Of a DNA stretch of 64,000 nucleotides, positions 42,029 through 50,587 are shown one piece after another. Source of the stretch: Asbonarchaeum sp964517675 (GTDB taxonomy: Archaea; Nanohalarchaeota; Nanosalinia; Nanosalinales; Nanoanaerosalinaceae); contig CAZFEL010000002.1 in assembly GCA_964517675.1 (NCBI GenBank), positions 124,001 through 188,000 of the forward strand, given 5' to 3'. The position numbers were made by a program, and so were the translations under genes. The first letter of the stretch is position 1. Each line of letters begins with the position of its first letter. Under the pieces are notes generated by a model. It made no database searches, had not been told where the DNA came from, and saw only the letters and a program-made list of their open reading frames with translations.

Positions 42029-42229
42029 TCAGGTCTTCTGGTACTGGGCGATGTCCTTTTCGACGTCGACGTGGGTGAGGAAAACGGTCCTGCAGCAGTA
42101 GCGGTCGAGCCCGAGGTCATCGAGGACAGCTTTGGCGTCCTCGTTATTTTCTTCAGTCCGTTCCTGAAAGTCCTCCCACTTGTCGCCGATGACCTTGCCA
42201 CAGGAGAAGCATCTGACTGGCACGATCAT
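42029..42229 (-). CDS. rpoN: RNA polymerase subunit N
   Basis: 66 residues. MIVPVRCFSCGKVIGDKW and the YCCR pair form the zinc site of Rpb10/RpoN, at the core assembly platform of RNA polymerase. Preceded by GGTGATACC. Confidence 0.96.
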   Translation of the reverse strand: MIVPVRCFSCGKVIGDKWEDFQERTEENNEDAKAVLDDLGLDRYCCRTVFLTHVDVEKDIAQYQKT

Positions 42230-42233
42230 GGTA

Positions 42234-42635
42234 TCACCGGTAGGACTTCTGCTGCTTGTGCCGGGCGCCCTTGGAGGACTGGCTCGGCTTGTGGGTTTCC
42301 GTCCTACGGAAGTCCTCGACGAGGAGGTACCTGTCGTACTCGAGGAACTGGTTGCGGAGCTCCTCGCCGTCTGCATGGTCCGCGAGTGCGCGGGCGACTG
42401 CCATCCGGATGGCCTCGGTCTGGGCCTGCTTGCCGCCGCCGTTGACGTTGACGTTGATGTCGACCTCGTCCGCAAGGTCGCCTGCGATGCGGATCGGCTC
42501 TTTGACCCTGAGACGCCGCATCTTGGACTGGACGTGGAGCGGCCTGCTGTTTATCCTGACCTCGCCGCTGCCGTCCTCGTGGAGGGCGGCGCGTGCCTTT
42601 GCTGTCTTGCGCTTGCCGGTGGCGTTGACTGTCAT
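42234..42635 (-). CDS. rps9: ribosomal protein uS9
   Basis: 133 residues; ends GARHKQQKSYR, the conserved basic tail that reaches the P-site tRNA. N-terminus TGKRKTAKARA. Follows uL13 by 2 bp. Confidence 0.96.
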   Translation of the reverse strand: MTVNATGKRKTAKARAALHEDGSGEVRINSRPLHVQSKMRRLRVKEPIRIAGDLADEVDINVNVNGGGKQAQTEAIRMAVARALADHADGEELRNQFLEYDRYLLVEDFRRTETHKPSQSSKGARHKQQKSYR

Positions 42636-42637
42636 CG

Positions 42638-43036
42638 TTATGCACCTAGGTTGTCTGCTATCTGCTGCATCGTCATGTAGTTTGCCCCGCGGAGCTCGCC
42701 CTCACGGGCGTCCTCGATCGTCTCCGCGTCGACGGAGTCCGGGTTGCCTGTGTGGACCTTGAGCTGTCCGAGCATCTCCCGTCCTTCGCTGTTGTCCGGG
42801 AGCATGCCCCTGACGGTGCGCCGGACGATGCGTTCCGGTGCCTTGGGGTACTGCGGGCCGTGGTCGCGGTCGCCGCGTTCGTATCGTGTGCGGTATTTCT
42901 CGATGATACTGTCGGGATTACCTTTGACGATCGCTTTCTCGGCATTGACGATATCAACGTCGTTGCCGTCCTTGAGCGCTGCGACGATCTGGGTGGCGAG
43001 TCGTCCGATCACATGGTTTTCTGCGTCGATTATCAT
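42638..43036 (-). CDS. rpl13: ribosomal protein uL13
   Basis: 132 residues; IIDAENHVIGRLATQIV and RTVRGMLP are uL13 hallmarks. Preceded by AGTGATACC. Confidence 0.96.
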   Translation of the reverse strand: MIIDAENHVIGRLATQIVAALKDGNDVDIVNAEKAIVKGNPDSIIEKYRTRYERGDRDHGPQYPKAPERIVRRTVRGMLPDNSEGREMLGQLKVHTGNPDSVDAETIEDAREGELRGANYMTMQQIADNLGA

Positions 43037-43040
43037 GGTA

Positions 43041-43391
43041 TCACTTCATGAGGGTGATCTGTTCGCCGTCGGGGTTTTCCTCGACGAGATCTTCGATATA
43101 GACGACCTCGCCTGCATCTGCGATCTCCTTGCGTGCTGCAGAGGAGAAATTGAGAGCTGCGACGGTGACGTCGGTGTCCAGTCGCCCGGAGCCGAGTACC
43201 TTGCCGGGGACGAGGACGGTGTCGCCATCCTCGGCGTGCCGCTGGATCTTCGAGAGGTTGACTGTGGCTTGATCGCGGCTGGCCTTCTGGAGTTCGTCTG
43301 CAGCCCGTGTATAGACGGCTGCATCGTTCTTCCTGCCTGCTTCTTCCAGCTTCTGGACGGCTTCTTTCAGTACAGGGTTGGTCTTCTGCAT
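43041..43391 (-). CDS. rpl18e: ribosomal protein eL18
   Basis: 116 residues from ATG 43391 (ATG 43400 also in frame). KIQRHAEDGDTVLVPGKVLGSG is typical of eL18. A TATA-like TTTTTAAAGG (minus strand, about 43412-43422) places a promoter here, so eL18-uL13-uS9-RpoN can be transcribed apart from rpoD. Confidence 0.94.
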   Translation of the reverse strand: MQKTNPVLKEAVQKLEEAGRKNDAAVYTRAADELQKASRDQATVNLSKIQRHAEDGDTVLVPGKVLGSGRLDTDVTVAALNFSSAARKEIADAGEVVYIEDLVEENPDGEQITLMK

Positions 43392-43435
43392 CGTGATCAT
43401 CTCTTGTGTCGTACCTTTAAAAACGTAGGATGGGT

Positions 43436-43556
43436 CTCCCACCATTCTTCCCGCGAGTGCGGGGTACGGGCTTCCGCGGAGCGGAGACCGTTCGAGCATG
43501 TTTTCCGGTCGGTTCGCGGAGCGAACCGTCCCTTTCTACTCGCGAAATCTGCGAGT
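43436..43556. repeat. hairpin array downstream of tRNA-Leu(TAA)
   Basis: About 43471-43486 (CTTCCGC, one mismatch), 43510-43528 (perfect CGGTTCGC/GCGAACCG, loop GGA) and 43538-43556 (ACTCGC, 7-nt loop). Confidence 0.7.
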
Positions 43557-43685
43557 GCGGGGGGAGGGATTTGAACCCTCGGAACGCCTGCGCGTACAGG
43601 ATGTCTCATGTGTGGCCGTGATACGGATTTGTGGCCACCGGACGTCTTAAGTCCCGCCCCTTTGGCCTGGCTTGGGTACCCCCGC
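43556..43685 (-). tRNA. tRNA-Leu(TAA), intron-containing
   Basis: Acceptor GCGGGGG/CCCCCGC, T-arm GAGGG-TTCAAAT-CCCTC, variable arm GTACGCGCAGGCGTTC, anticodon stem CGGGA/TCCTG with loop CTTAAG then A, anticodon TAA. Intron of about 43 nt at 37/38 with GTGGCC/GGCCAC ends able to pair. Confidence 0.88.
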
Positions 43686-43757
43686 AACTGGTGCGCCAGT
43701 TGGCAACGCGGGCCGGTTGCAAGCAACCGACCGGTAGGTTAGCGGCCCGGAGGGCCG
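43685..43757. repeat. hairpin array upstream of tRNA-Leu(TAA)
   Basis: Three perfect hairpins: 43685-43702 (CAACTGG, 4-nt loop), 43714-43729 (CGGTTGC, 2-nt loop) and 43743-43757 (CGGCCC, loop GGA). Confidence 0.75.
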
Positions 43758-43786
43758 TTGTATCGTGGCGGGGGCTTGCTGTATGG

Positions 43787-44575
43787 TTATGCGAGGACGT
43801 CTGTCGCCTCGTCCTCAAATTCGTCGAGCTCGTCCTCGAGGATGTCTGCCGTGCGCTCGAGGATTTGGCGCGGGCTGAGCCCGGAGACGCTCTCGACCTC
43901 AAAGAGGAAGGTGTCGTCGTGCTCTGTCAGCTCGACCTCGTCACCTTCCTCGATATCGACGGCTGCTTCGAGGGCGTAAACGATATCTTCATCCGCATCG
44001 ACCGGTCCATCCGTCTGTGTGACGGCATCCGGGGCGAGCCGGGCTGCCTCGACGTTGTTCTCGACTTTGTCCCCGTTGATCGTGAATACGGGGTAGTATC
44101 TGTATGATGCGTTCGCTGCCTGGTGTTTGGCGTGGTCCTGTCCGCGTCCGAGGACGGCGTGGGCTTCGAGTTCCATCTCCTGCCCGTCCATCAGGCGCGC
44201 GATCAGTGTGTCGGGGTTGGGTGTCTCGACCTGCTTGTCGGTCGGCTTGAGGTCTGCCGCGGTGACGTGTGCTTTGCCTTCGCGTTCGAGGACGAGGGTG
44301 ACCTGGCAGTCCTTGCATCCGTCGCCCTCGCAGTCACAGTCCTCGGGGAGGTTGTACTCGCCCTCAGGGAACCGCCACGGGACCATGCCGATGCGGTGTG
44401 CGACGATCTCATCGAAGAGGCCGGATGTGTTGTTGACGAAATCGACCTCGCGGACCGCCATCGTTGGTATCTTTGCGATCATGGTCCGTCGGAGGGCGTT
44501 GGCGAATGCTGGTGTCGCGTCCTCCAGGACGAAGGACATCTCTCTGTCTGATTCCTCAAGCACGTCGATGTTCAT
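43787..44575 (-). CDS. rpoD: RNA polymerase subunit D
   Basis: 262 residues. ALRRTMIAKIPTMAV is the Rpb3/alpha dimerisation motif. CDCEGDGCKDC (about residues 80-90) is an iron-sulfur cluster motif of the kind found in domain 3 of many archaeal RpoD proteins. Preceded by GAGTGATACA. Confidence 0.95.
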   Translation of the reverse strand: MNIDVLEESDREMSFVLEDATPAFANALRRTMIAKIPTMAVREVDFVNNTSGLFDEIVAHRIGMVPWRFPEGEYNLPEDCDCEGDGCKDCQVTLVLEREGKAHVTAADLKPTDKQVETPNPDTLIARLMDGQEMELEAHAVLGRGQDHAKHQAANASYRYYPVFTINGDKVENNVEAARLAPDAVTQTDGPVDADEDIVYALEAAVDIEEGDEVELTEHDDTFLFEVESVSGLSPRQILERTADILEDELDEFEDEATDVLA

Positions 44576-44587
44576 TGTATCACTCGA

Positions 44588-44980
44588 TTATCCCTGGGAG
44601 CCTTTGCCTGCGTTCTTCTTCCGCGTTGAGTCGTGGGGCACGGGTGTGACGTCCTCGATCTTGCCGACATCGAGGCCTGACCGTGTGATCGCACGGATGG
44701 CTGGCTGTGCTCCCTGTCCGGGGATCTTCTGCTTGGTCCCACCAGGGGCGCGCACGCGGATGTGGACGCCTTCGAGACCTTTCTCTTGGGCCTCCTCGGC
44801 CGCCTTCTTGGCTGCCTTCATGGCGGGGAACGCTCCTCCCTGGAGCCGTCCCTTGTCTGTGGTCATACCGGAGGTGAACCGTGAGATGGTCTCTGCTCCG
44901 GTGATATCGGTTATGTGGACGATGGTGTTGTTGAAGCTTGAGTAGATATGGACGAGTCCCATCTTCTTGTTGTCTGCCAT
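44588..44980 (-). CDS. rps11: ribosomal protein uS11
   Basis: 130 residues from ATG 44980 (the longer frame shadows uS4). VHIYSSFNNTIVHITDITGAE and C-terminal DSTRKKNAGKG are uS11 hallmarks. Preceded by GTGATACC. Confidence 0.96.
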   Translation of the reverse strand: MADNKKMGLVHIYSSFNNTIVHITDITGAETISRFTSGMTTDKGRLQGGAFPAMKAAKKAAEEAQEKGLEGVHIRVRAPGGTKQKIPGQGAQPAIRAITRSGLDVGKIEDVTPVPHDSTRKKNAGKGSQG

Positions 44981-44984
44981 GGTA

Positions 44985-45464
44985 TCACGCCTGGACGATG
45001 TCCTTCGAACCCGGGGCCACTGAGATGTTTGCCTCTTCGTCTTCGGTGACGAGGTAGCCGGGTACATCGACCCGGGTGTCGCCGACCATGATGTGGCCGT
45101 GGGTGATGAACTGGCGTGCCTGTTTCATGGTGTCTGCCAGTCCCTTCTCGTAGACGATGGTCTGGAGTCGCCTGTCGAGGACGTCTGTGAGATCGAGGTC
45201 GAGGACGTCTGTGAGGTCCGCGTCGTCCTTGACGAGACCGAGCTTGGTGAGCTTGTCGATCAGTTCCTGTTCTCGCTGTTCGTCCTGGGCTGCGTTGAGC
45301 TTTCGAGCTTCTCGGCGGAGGTCTCGAACCTGTGACTGGCTCTTCCAGACCTCTCGCTTGTTCTTCAGACCGTACTCATACATGTAGTCGGTCTCGCGCT
45401 CGATGCGCTCCTGCTGCCATCCTCGCGTGGGTGTCTCGTAGGCTTTCTTGAGCTTCTTGACCAT
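44985..45464 (-). CDS. rps4: ribosomal protein uS4
   Basis: 159 residues. DRRLQTIVYEKGLADTMKQARQFITHGHIMVG is the S4 RNA-binding domain. Slightly short for archaeal uS4. Preceded by CGTGATACACG. Confidence 0.95.
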   Translation of the reverse strand: MVKKLKKAYETPTRGWQQERIERETDYMYEYGLKNKREVWKSQSQVRDLRREARKLNAAQDEQREQELIDKLTKLGLVKDDADLTDVLDLDLTDVLDRRLQTIVYEKGLADTMKQARQFITHGHIMVGDTRVDVPGYLVTEDEEANISVAPGSKDIVQA

Positions 45465-45475
45465 CGTGTATCACG

Positions 45476-45994
45476 TTATTCCTCGCTTTCCTCTTCTTCT
45501 TCCGTTTCCTCGCCTTCGCCTGCGTCTTCCTCGGCTGCTTCCTGGACGCGTGCTCTGGAGACGCCGATCTTGGCTCCGGAGCGGAATGAGGACTGTGTCT
45601 TCTGTCCGCGGACGGGCAGTCCGATCTTGTGGCGCCAGCCGCGGTAGGTGCCTGTTTCCTTGAGCCGCCTGACGTCGAATTCCTCCTTGAGCTCGAGGTC
45701 GGCTCCGATGAGATGGATGTCTTCGCCTGTCTCGTGGTCCTTCCGCCGGTTGCGGAGGTAGGCGGGGATGCTGTGCTCTTCGGGGGTGGAGATGACCTCG
45801 GCGAGGCTCTCTCGTTCCTCCTTGGAGAGGGCACCGATCTTGCGTTCTGTATCGATATCTGTTACCTTTGCGACTGCTTGTGCGTATCGGTCGCCGACGC
45901 CTTTGATGGCCGTCAGCGCATCGCCTATCTGCTTCGTGCCGTCGATGTCGGTCTTGGCAATCCTGACGATCTGCTGTACGTTGTCTTCTGCCAT
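45476..45994 (-). CDS. rps13: ribosomal protein uS13
   Basis: 172 residues from ATG 45994. IKGVGDRYAQAVA (HhH) and YRGWRHKIGLPVRGQKT are diagnostic. A Glu-rich tail (about residues 155-172) extends it. First gene of the operon; a TATA-like TTATTTTTAAAG (minus strand, about 46022-46033) lies about 30-38 bp upstream, and AGGTGAG serves as RBS. Confidence 0.96.
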   Translation of the reverse strand: MAEDNVQQIVRIAKTDIDGTKQIGDALTAIKGVGDRYAQAVAKVTDIDTERKIGALSKEERESLAEVISTPEEHSIPAYLRNRRKDHETGEDIHLIGADLELKEEFDVRRLKETGTYRGWRHKIGLPVRGQKTQSSFRSGAKIGVSRARVQEAAEEDAGEGEETEEEEESEE

Positions 45995-46106
45995 GGGCTC
46001 ACCTGTCAATCGGCCGGACAATCTTTAAAAATAAACCGGCGTTGTCGGTATCTCCCGCATTTCACGCCAACTCTTATAAGGGTCTCGTCGGCGGGGAGAA
46101 CGCACA

Positions 46107-46179
46107 TAGCCCCCCCAGGATTCGAACCTGGGTCACGAGAGCCAGAGTCTCGTATGATTGACCACTACACCAGGGGGCT
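46107..46179 (-). tRNA. tRNA-Gln(CTG)
   Basis: Acceptor AGCCCCC/GGGGGCT, T-arm CCAGG-TTCGAAT-CCTGG, anticodon stem CGAGA/TCTCG with loop CTCTGGC, anticodon CTG. No intron. Confidence 0.92.
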
Positions 46180-46200
46180 ATCTGTGCCGTGATGGATGTT

Positions 46201-46252
46201 CCCTGGTGTATCGACCACCGGTAGGTGGGACCTACACCAGGGGGCTATCTGT
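46201..46252 (-). repeat. 5' copy of tRNA-Gln inside an inverted repeat
   Basis: The tRNA start and its upstream flank (ACAGATAGCCCCCTGGTGTAG, minus strand) recur at about 46252-46232. CCCTGGTGTA (46201-46210) and TACACCAGGG (46233-46242) form a 10-bp stem, with an inner CCACC/GGTGG stem at 46215-46228. Confidence 0.7.
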
Positions 46253-46313
46253 ACCCTTGTCTCGGCCGCGTGGCAGGGCTTGCCTGGTAAGGTATTTTAA
46301 TGTGTTCCCTCGC

Positions 46314-46760
46314 TCATTCGAGGAACAGGGTCGTGGCCTCCCCGACCATGAAGCTGATCAGCCACAGGACCATGAAGATGGAGTAGGTGTAGAATGCACC
46401 GATCCCGAACAGATCGATGAACGCTGCCACGAGGACGAGGTAGGCGAGGCCCTCGGCGATGTAATGGGTCCTGAGGAGCTTCCGCGCGGCGGGGTGATCT
46501 TTCTTCAGCGGGCCATGATACAGCCACAGGTCCGGCAGGGTCTCGATGATGAAGGCCGTGATGATGAGGTAGAGATACACGCCGCTGAGCTCGGCCCCTG
46601 CCGCCAGTGCACCCTCGACGAGGAGATACAGAGCCGCGGCAAGTGAGAGGGTCAGGAGGGTGAAGACCTTGGTGAAAAGCACCGGGCGCTCATCGTCCTC
46701 GTCGGTGTCCCGCAGGCCCAGGAGCTCGAGCAGCCGGTGGAGGCCGGACGTGTATGCCAT
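46314..46760 (-). CDS. four-helix membrane protein
   Basis: 148 residues, about four membrane helices after a charged N-terminus. TATA-like GATTTAAAC (minus strand, about 46780-46788) about 25 bp upstream. No family recognised. Confidence 0.6.
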   Translation of the reverse strand: MAYTSGLHRLLELLGLRDTDEDDERPVLFTKVFTLLTLSLAAALYLLVEGALAAGAELSGVYLYLIITAFIIETLPDLWLYHGPLKKDHPAARKLLRTHYIAEGLAYLVLVAAFIDLFGIGAFYTYSIFMVLWLISFMVGEATTLFLE

Positions 46761-46862
46761 ACGGATACAGGTTGCGGTTGCTGGTTTAAATCGGTACGGC
46801 TCGGTACCACGGGGGCCGTCGATGGTGGGAGCATGCTGGAATCCTAGCTCTCGCTATGGCGA

Positions 46863-47780
46863 TCACTGGCAGGCCTTGAGTACCTCCTCGGGGGCGGCGT
46901 ACTGGCCTGGCTCGCGGAGGTAGACGGTATCGTCGAACCGCTCGCCCTCGATGACGAGCTCATCGCCTTCCTCGAAGGAGCCCCCATAGGCCCAGAAGTA
47001 GGTCACGAGATCGAGGTCCTCGTCCCCGTCCTCGATCTCGACCATCCGGGGCCAGCTGTCGTTGTGCATGGTGTCGGTGACGGTGGCGGTGGTGCTGTAG
47101 GCCTCGCTGTCGCCCTCCGGCCGCCTGTAGTCCTCCCAGGTGCCGGGCTCGTGGGATGGGCTGAACCCGACCTTGAGCCCGTCGGCCATGAACCGCTGCT
47201 GGGGGTTCCGGTGATGGTAGTCGGCGACCTCGTCCGGGACGTCGTACCGGTCGCTGTGGTCCTCGATGCGGTCCTCGAGCCACTGCTCACCGACCTCTTC
47301 GAGGCTGGTCTCTTCCAGGAGGTCGTCCTTCCGCCCGGTGAACTCGTGGTAGTCGCCGGTGTACACGAGATCGAGGTCCGAGCTGCCGGTGCCGACGTCG
47401 TAGGTGTCCGAGCCGATGATCATGAGGTCCTCATCATCGAGGACATCGGTGACCTGGTCGTAGATATCCCGGGCGTGCTCGTCGAGGTTCGCATGGATAG
47501 CCTCGTGGTCCTCCTGCGGGAGGACGGTCTCCTCGATCCTCCCACGGTCGATCTCGAGGGCGCCGAACCGGACAGGTGATTCCTCGTAGTCCTGACCAGC
47601 GAGGTCGGCGCTGCCGTCTTTGGGCTGTTTGGAGAGTCGCATGCCGTCGTAGTCCCTGTCGCCGCCGGGGTCGGGGGCATACAGGGGGAGCGCTGAGACG
47701 GTCGTATCGCGGTGGTTGTCGCCGAGGACGATGAAGAAGTTCGTGTCCTCGTCCCGGAGGTACGCGAAGTTCGCATCCAT
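46863..47780 (-). CDS. nucleotidyltransferase-like protein
   Basis: 305 residues from ATG 47780. MIIGSDTYDVGTGSSDLDLVYTGD resembles the GSxxxG...SDxDL active site of pol-beta-type nucleotidyltransferases. The rest is acidic and unassigned. Substrate unknown; could be an antitoxin-like or tRNA-modifying enzyme. Confidence 0.55.
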   Translation of the reverse strand: MDANFAYLRDEDTNFFIVLGDNHRDTTVSALPLYAPDPGGDRDYDGMRLSKQPKDGSADLAGQDYEESPVRFGALEIDRGRIEETVLPQEDHEAIHANLDEHARDIYDQVTDVLDDEDLMIIGSDTYDVGTGSSDLDLVYTGDYHEFTGRKDDLLEETSLEEVGEQWLEDRIEDHSDRYDVPDEVADYHHRNPQQRFMADGLKVGFSPSHEPGTWEDYRRPEGDSEAYSTTATVTDTMHNDSWPRMVEIEDGDEDLDLVTYFWAYGGSFEEGDELVIEGERFDDTVYLREPGQYAAPEEVLKACQ

Positions 47781-47888
47781 CGGGGATGACCCACAGCTGG
47801 ATTGGGCTGGTGGCCGTATCAACGGTTTTAGTGTGGGTGGTGTACCACAGGCGGATGATTCTTATAGCTGCGAGACGATGGGGCGGAC

Positions 47889-48269
47889 ATGGAGCGGATA
47901 CGTGCGGCGGACCTGCTCGCGGGGTCGGTGGGGATGGTGATGTTTCTGGATTTTGCCCTGATGGATGCGCCGCTGGCGGTCACGCTGAGCGGTTCTGCGG
48001 TCGGTCTGTTCGTGGCTATCAGTTCGCTGTACAACTACCGGAAGGAGGTCAACGGCGAGCACGGGCTGGAGCTGCTGAGCGGGCTGAACATCCTCGTGGG
48101 GGTCTGGCTCTTGCTCCTTGTGATGTTCTGGACTATCGAGGCCCTGAAGGAGCTGATCGCGGTGACGGGGGCGATGTTCATCACGATATCCTCGACGTAT
48201 GCATCCTACTACCGCCAGGAGCGAGAAGGCCGGAACCCTGAGTACGGGAAGATCAAGGACCGCCGGTGA
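47889..48269 (+). CDS. small membrane protein
   Basis: 126 residues, four hydrophobic segments, basic C-terminus. TATA-like ATTCTTATAGC at about 47858-47868 gives a leaderless start. Function unknown. Confidence 0.6.
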   Translation: MERIRAADLLAGSVGMVMFLDFALMDAPLAVTLSGSAVGLFVAISSLYNYRKEVNGEHGLELLSGLNILVGVWLLLLVMFWTIEALKELIAVTGAMFITISSTYASYYRQEREGRNPEYGKIKDRR

Positions 48270-48310
48270 CCCGGACCATCTATTTAAGTCCTGTTCGAGG
48301 GGTATAGATC

Positions 48311-48598
48311 ATGGATACGGTACTCCGCGAGACGATCGATCTCATTGGAAGGAAGTGGATGCTGGAGCTTCTGTCCTGCTTCCAGGATGAGGAGGAACTG
48401 CGATTCCACCATTTCACGTCCTGTCTCGGTGATGTCTCGAACAAGACATTGAGCAAGCGGCTGAAGGAACTCGAGGACCATGGCTTCCTGGACCGTGATG
48501 AGATAGAGACGTCCCCGACGAAGACGTGCTACCGCCTGACCGAGGACGGCGAGGAGCTGCTTGCATGCCTGGAGCGGATGGAGTCGTGTCTCACCTGA
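48311..48598 (+). CDS. HxlR-family regulator
   Basis: 95 residues. GRKWMLELLSCF ... FTSCLGDVSNKTLSKRLKELEDHGFL ... CYRLTEDGEEL is the HxlR winged helix; four Cys could sense redox or electrophiles. TATA-like CTATTTAAG about 25-30 bp upstream. Confidence 0.88.
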   Translation: MDTVLRETIDLIGRKWMLELLSCFQDEEELRFHHFTSCLGDVSNKTLSKRLKELEDHGFLDRDEIETSPTKTCYRLTEDGEELLACLERMESCLT

Positions 48599-48651
48599 GG
48601 GTACCCTGGTGAACTATCAGCCATCGTGAAGCGGCAGGTCCAGTTGTATCA

Positions 48652-48780
48652 CATGGACGTGGAGGATGTACCGACGGAGTACGTCTTGGCGGGCCTGCTC
48701 TTGCTGGCCTCGATCTCTGTGGATGTCGTCTCGATGGATTATGGTGGGTCCAAGGGCCTGAACGGGACTCGCTGTGGATG
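48652..48780 (+). CDS. possible 42-residue protein or gene remnant
   Basis: Frame MDVEDVPTEYVLAGLLLLASIS... ends in TGA overlapping the next ATG. Possibly the front half of a decayed gene continued by 48778-48900. Confidence 0.25.
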
Positions 48781-48900
48781 AAAGCCTCCCTCGAGGCTCC
48801 GGATGCGGACATGAGCATGGAACGGTTCTTGATGGATGCGTTCTACTGGTTCGCCCCGGAGAAGTTCAACGAGGGCACGGCGGTCTATCGCGGGGAGTAG
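48778..48900 (+). CDS. possible 40-residue protein or gene remnant
   Basis: MKASLEAPDADMSMERFLMD ... YRGE: coding-like composition. ATGA overlap with the previous short frame. No family. Confidence 0.25.
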   Translation: MKASLEAPDADMSMERFLMDAFYWFAPEKFNEGTAVYRGE

Positions 48901-48957
48901 GTTACGCGGATGATACGTCGGGGATTAAATACCGGGCGGCCGCAGTCGGATGTACCG

Positions 48958-49095
48958 ATGGCACAGATATGTCCGAAATGCACGGCCGATACTGAGACAC
49001 TGGAAGAGGAAACCGAACGGTTCTGTATCCATGAGAAACTGCTGATTGGGGCCGGCGTTGTCGTCGTTGCCATCGTCGCGACCTCGTTCATGTGA
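48958..49095 (+). CDS. small zinc-knuckle membrane protein
   Basis: 45 residues from ATG 48958, with ATTAAATA about 27-34 bp upstream. MAQICPKC at the N-terminus and a C-terminal helix (LLIGAGVVVVAIVATSF). Confidence 0.5.
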   Translation: MAQICPKCTADTETLEEETERFCIHEKLLIGAGVVVVAIVATSFM

Positions 49096-49105
49096 GGTGA
49101 AAACG

Positions 49106-49378
49106 ATGACGCTGTATGAGTTCTACGGTGACGGCTGCCCGCACTGTGAGGCGATGGAGGACAAGGTCGATCGCCTCGAGGACAATGAAGACCTCGAGGT
49201 CCGGAGGCTCGAGGTCTGGAACGACGAGGACAATGCCGCGAGGATGGATGAGCTCGATGATGGCTACTGTGGCGGGGTGCCGTTTTTCTACAACACCGAG
49301 ACGGATGACTGGATCTGCGGTGAGGCCCCATACACTGATCTGGTCGCGTGGGCCCGCGGCGAGGAGGCAGGGGCCTGA
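49106..49378 (+). CDS. thioredoxin-fold protein (CPHC)
   Basis: 90 residues from ATG 49106, with GAGGTGA 5 bp upstream. MTLYEFYGDGCPHCEAM is a glutaredoxin/thioredoxin active site; GGVPFFYNT holds the cis-Pro. Small redox or thiol-sensing protein. Confidence 0.78.
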   Translation: MTLYEFYGDGCPHCEAMEDKVDRLEDNEDLEVRRLEVWNDEDNAARMDELDDGYCGGVPFFYNTETDDWICGEAPYTDLVAWARGEEAGA

Positions 49379-49397
49379 GAGAGGAGGTGTTTGAAAG

Positions 49398-50195
49398 ATG
49401 TCCTCGACTCAGCGTATCTCGTTCCAGAACGGTCGCGATATGGAGATAGCTGGCCTCATCACACATCCGGACGATATCGAGCACGATGACGAGGCTGAGA
49501 CGCGACCGGGGGTGGTGCTGTCGCATTCGTTCACTGGATTCAAAGAGATACCGCACCTGACGGCCCTGGCGGAGGAACTGGCATCGCGCGGTATGATCGC
49601 CCTGCGATTCGATTTCACGGACTGTGTCGGCGAGTCCGAGGGGGCCTGCGAGGAGATGACCCTGACGGCCCAGCTGGATGATCTCGAGGCTGTGATCGAT
49701 TACTTCGAGTCCCGCGGTGACGTGGACGAGGATGCGGTCGGGCTGGCCGGACACTCGCTGGGCGGTCTTGCCTCGATCCTGGTCGCTGCACGGGATAAAA
49801 GGCCGCAGGCCATCGTCCCGGTCGCTTCCCCGGCGAATGCTGACTGTGAGAAGCTTTTTCAGGGCAACGAGATCGAGCGCTGGGAGCGTGCCGGTCACAT
49901 CCATTTCCCGACGTACAAGCGCGGTGAGGTGAAGATCGGATGGCAGTTCTACGAGGATCTCAGTCAGTACGATGCCTTTGAGGCGGTCGAGGACGTGACG
50001 GCGCCGATAAGGTTTGTCCATGGGACGGATGACGATATCGTACCGCTCTCGAACTCGGAGGGAATGCATGAGCGGGCGAACGATCCGAAGGATCTTGTCA
50101 GGATTGAGAGGGCCGACCACCTGTTCAGGGATGATGCTCACGAGCAGGAGATGGTCAAGGCGGTCGCTGACTGGCTGGAACGGTATCTCTCCTGA
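49398..50195 (+). CDS. alpha/beta hydrolase
   Basis: 265 residues. Nucleophile elbow GHSLGG (about residue 118), acid in HGTDDDIV (about 212) and His in ADHLF (about 243). The DSFTGFK-like SHSFTGFKEIPH marks the oxyanion region. Esterase or dipeptidyl-peptidase-like hydrolase; substrate unknown. Confidence 0.85.
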   Translation: MSSTQRISFQNGRDMEIAGLITHPDDIEHDDEAETRPGVVLSHSFTGFKEIPHLTALAEELASRGMIALRFDFTDCVGESEGACEEMTLTAQLDDLEAVIDYFESRGDVDEDAVGLAGHSLGGLASILVAARDKRPQAIVPVASPANADCEKLFQGNEIERWERAGHIHFPTYKRGEVKIGWQFYEDLSQYDAFEAVEDVTAPIRFVHGTDDDIVPLSNSEGMHERANDPKDLVRIERADHLFRDDAHEQEMVKAVADWLERYLS

Positions 50196-50255
50196 TGCTG
50201 GTTACGCGGACCCTACTGTGCCATTTTTATCCGTCGTGGTCCAAAGAGGGCAATC

Positions 50256-50378
50256 ATGACAAAGGATGACGATGATGCTGTCTGTCGGACGTGTGGCGAT
50301 GGCCTGGCGATCGACGATGATGAACTGGAGGAAAACGGGGACAGCGAGGAGAAAGGAGCCGCCGACGGCGATGTCTGA
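50256..50378 (+). CDS. 40-residue acidic zinc-knuckle protein
   Basis: MTKDDDDAVCRTCGDGL then an acidic tail. TTTTTATCC about 25 bp upstream suggests its own leaderless promoter; ATG of the next small gene overlaps its stop. Confidence 0.45.
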   Translation: MTKDDDDAVCRTCGDGLAIDDDELEENGDSEEKGAADGDV

Positions 50379-50500
50379 TGTGTGGCAGGCGGTACACCTG
50401 TGAGGAATGCGGGGAATCGATCATGACCGACGAGCAAGGCCCGATGTGTCCGGAGTGTGGGTCACCGATGTCGGTCGATCCGCCTGGCGAGGGGTCGTAG
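50378..50500 (+). CDS. 40-residue zinc ribbon
   Basis: YTCEECGESI ... MCPECGSPM: two CxxC knuckles, a complete rubredoxin-type zinc ribbon. ATGA overlap with the previous gene. Confidence 0.5.
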   Translation: MCGRRYTCEECGESIMTDEQGPMCPECGSPMSVDPPGEGS

Positions 50501-50587
50501 CTCTTCGAGGCCTGCCTGGTCCCTGCAGACGGGGCCATCGGATCTGCACACAATGCCGGGGAGATGCTGACGGTCCGGCGTAGCTGA

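Noticed and set aside
46863..47780. MNT antitoxin of a toxin-antitoxin pair
   Set aside because: The nucleotidyltransferase-like motif is there, but no HEPN partner is adjacent and the protein is too long for a minimal MNT.
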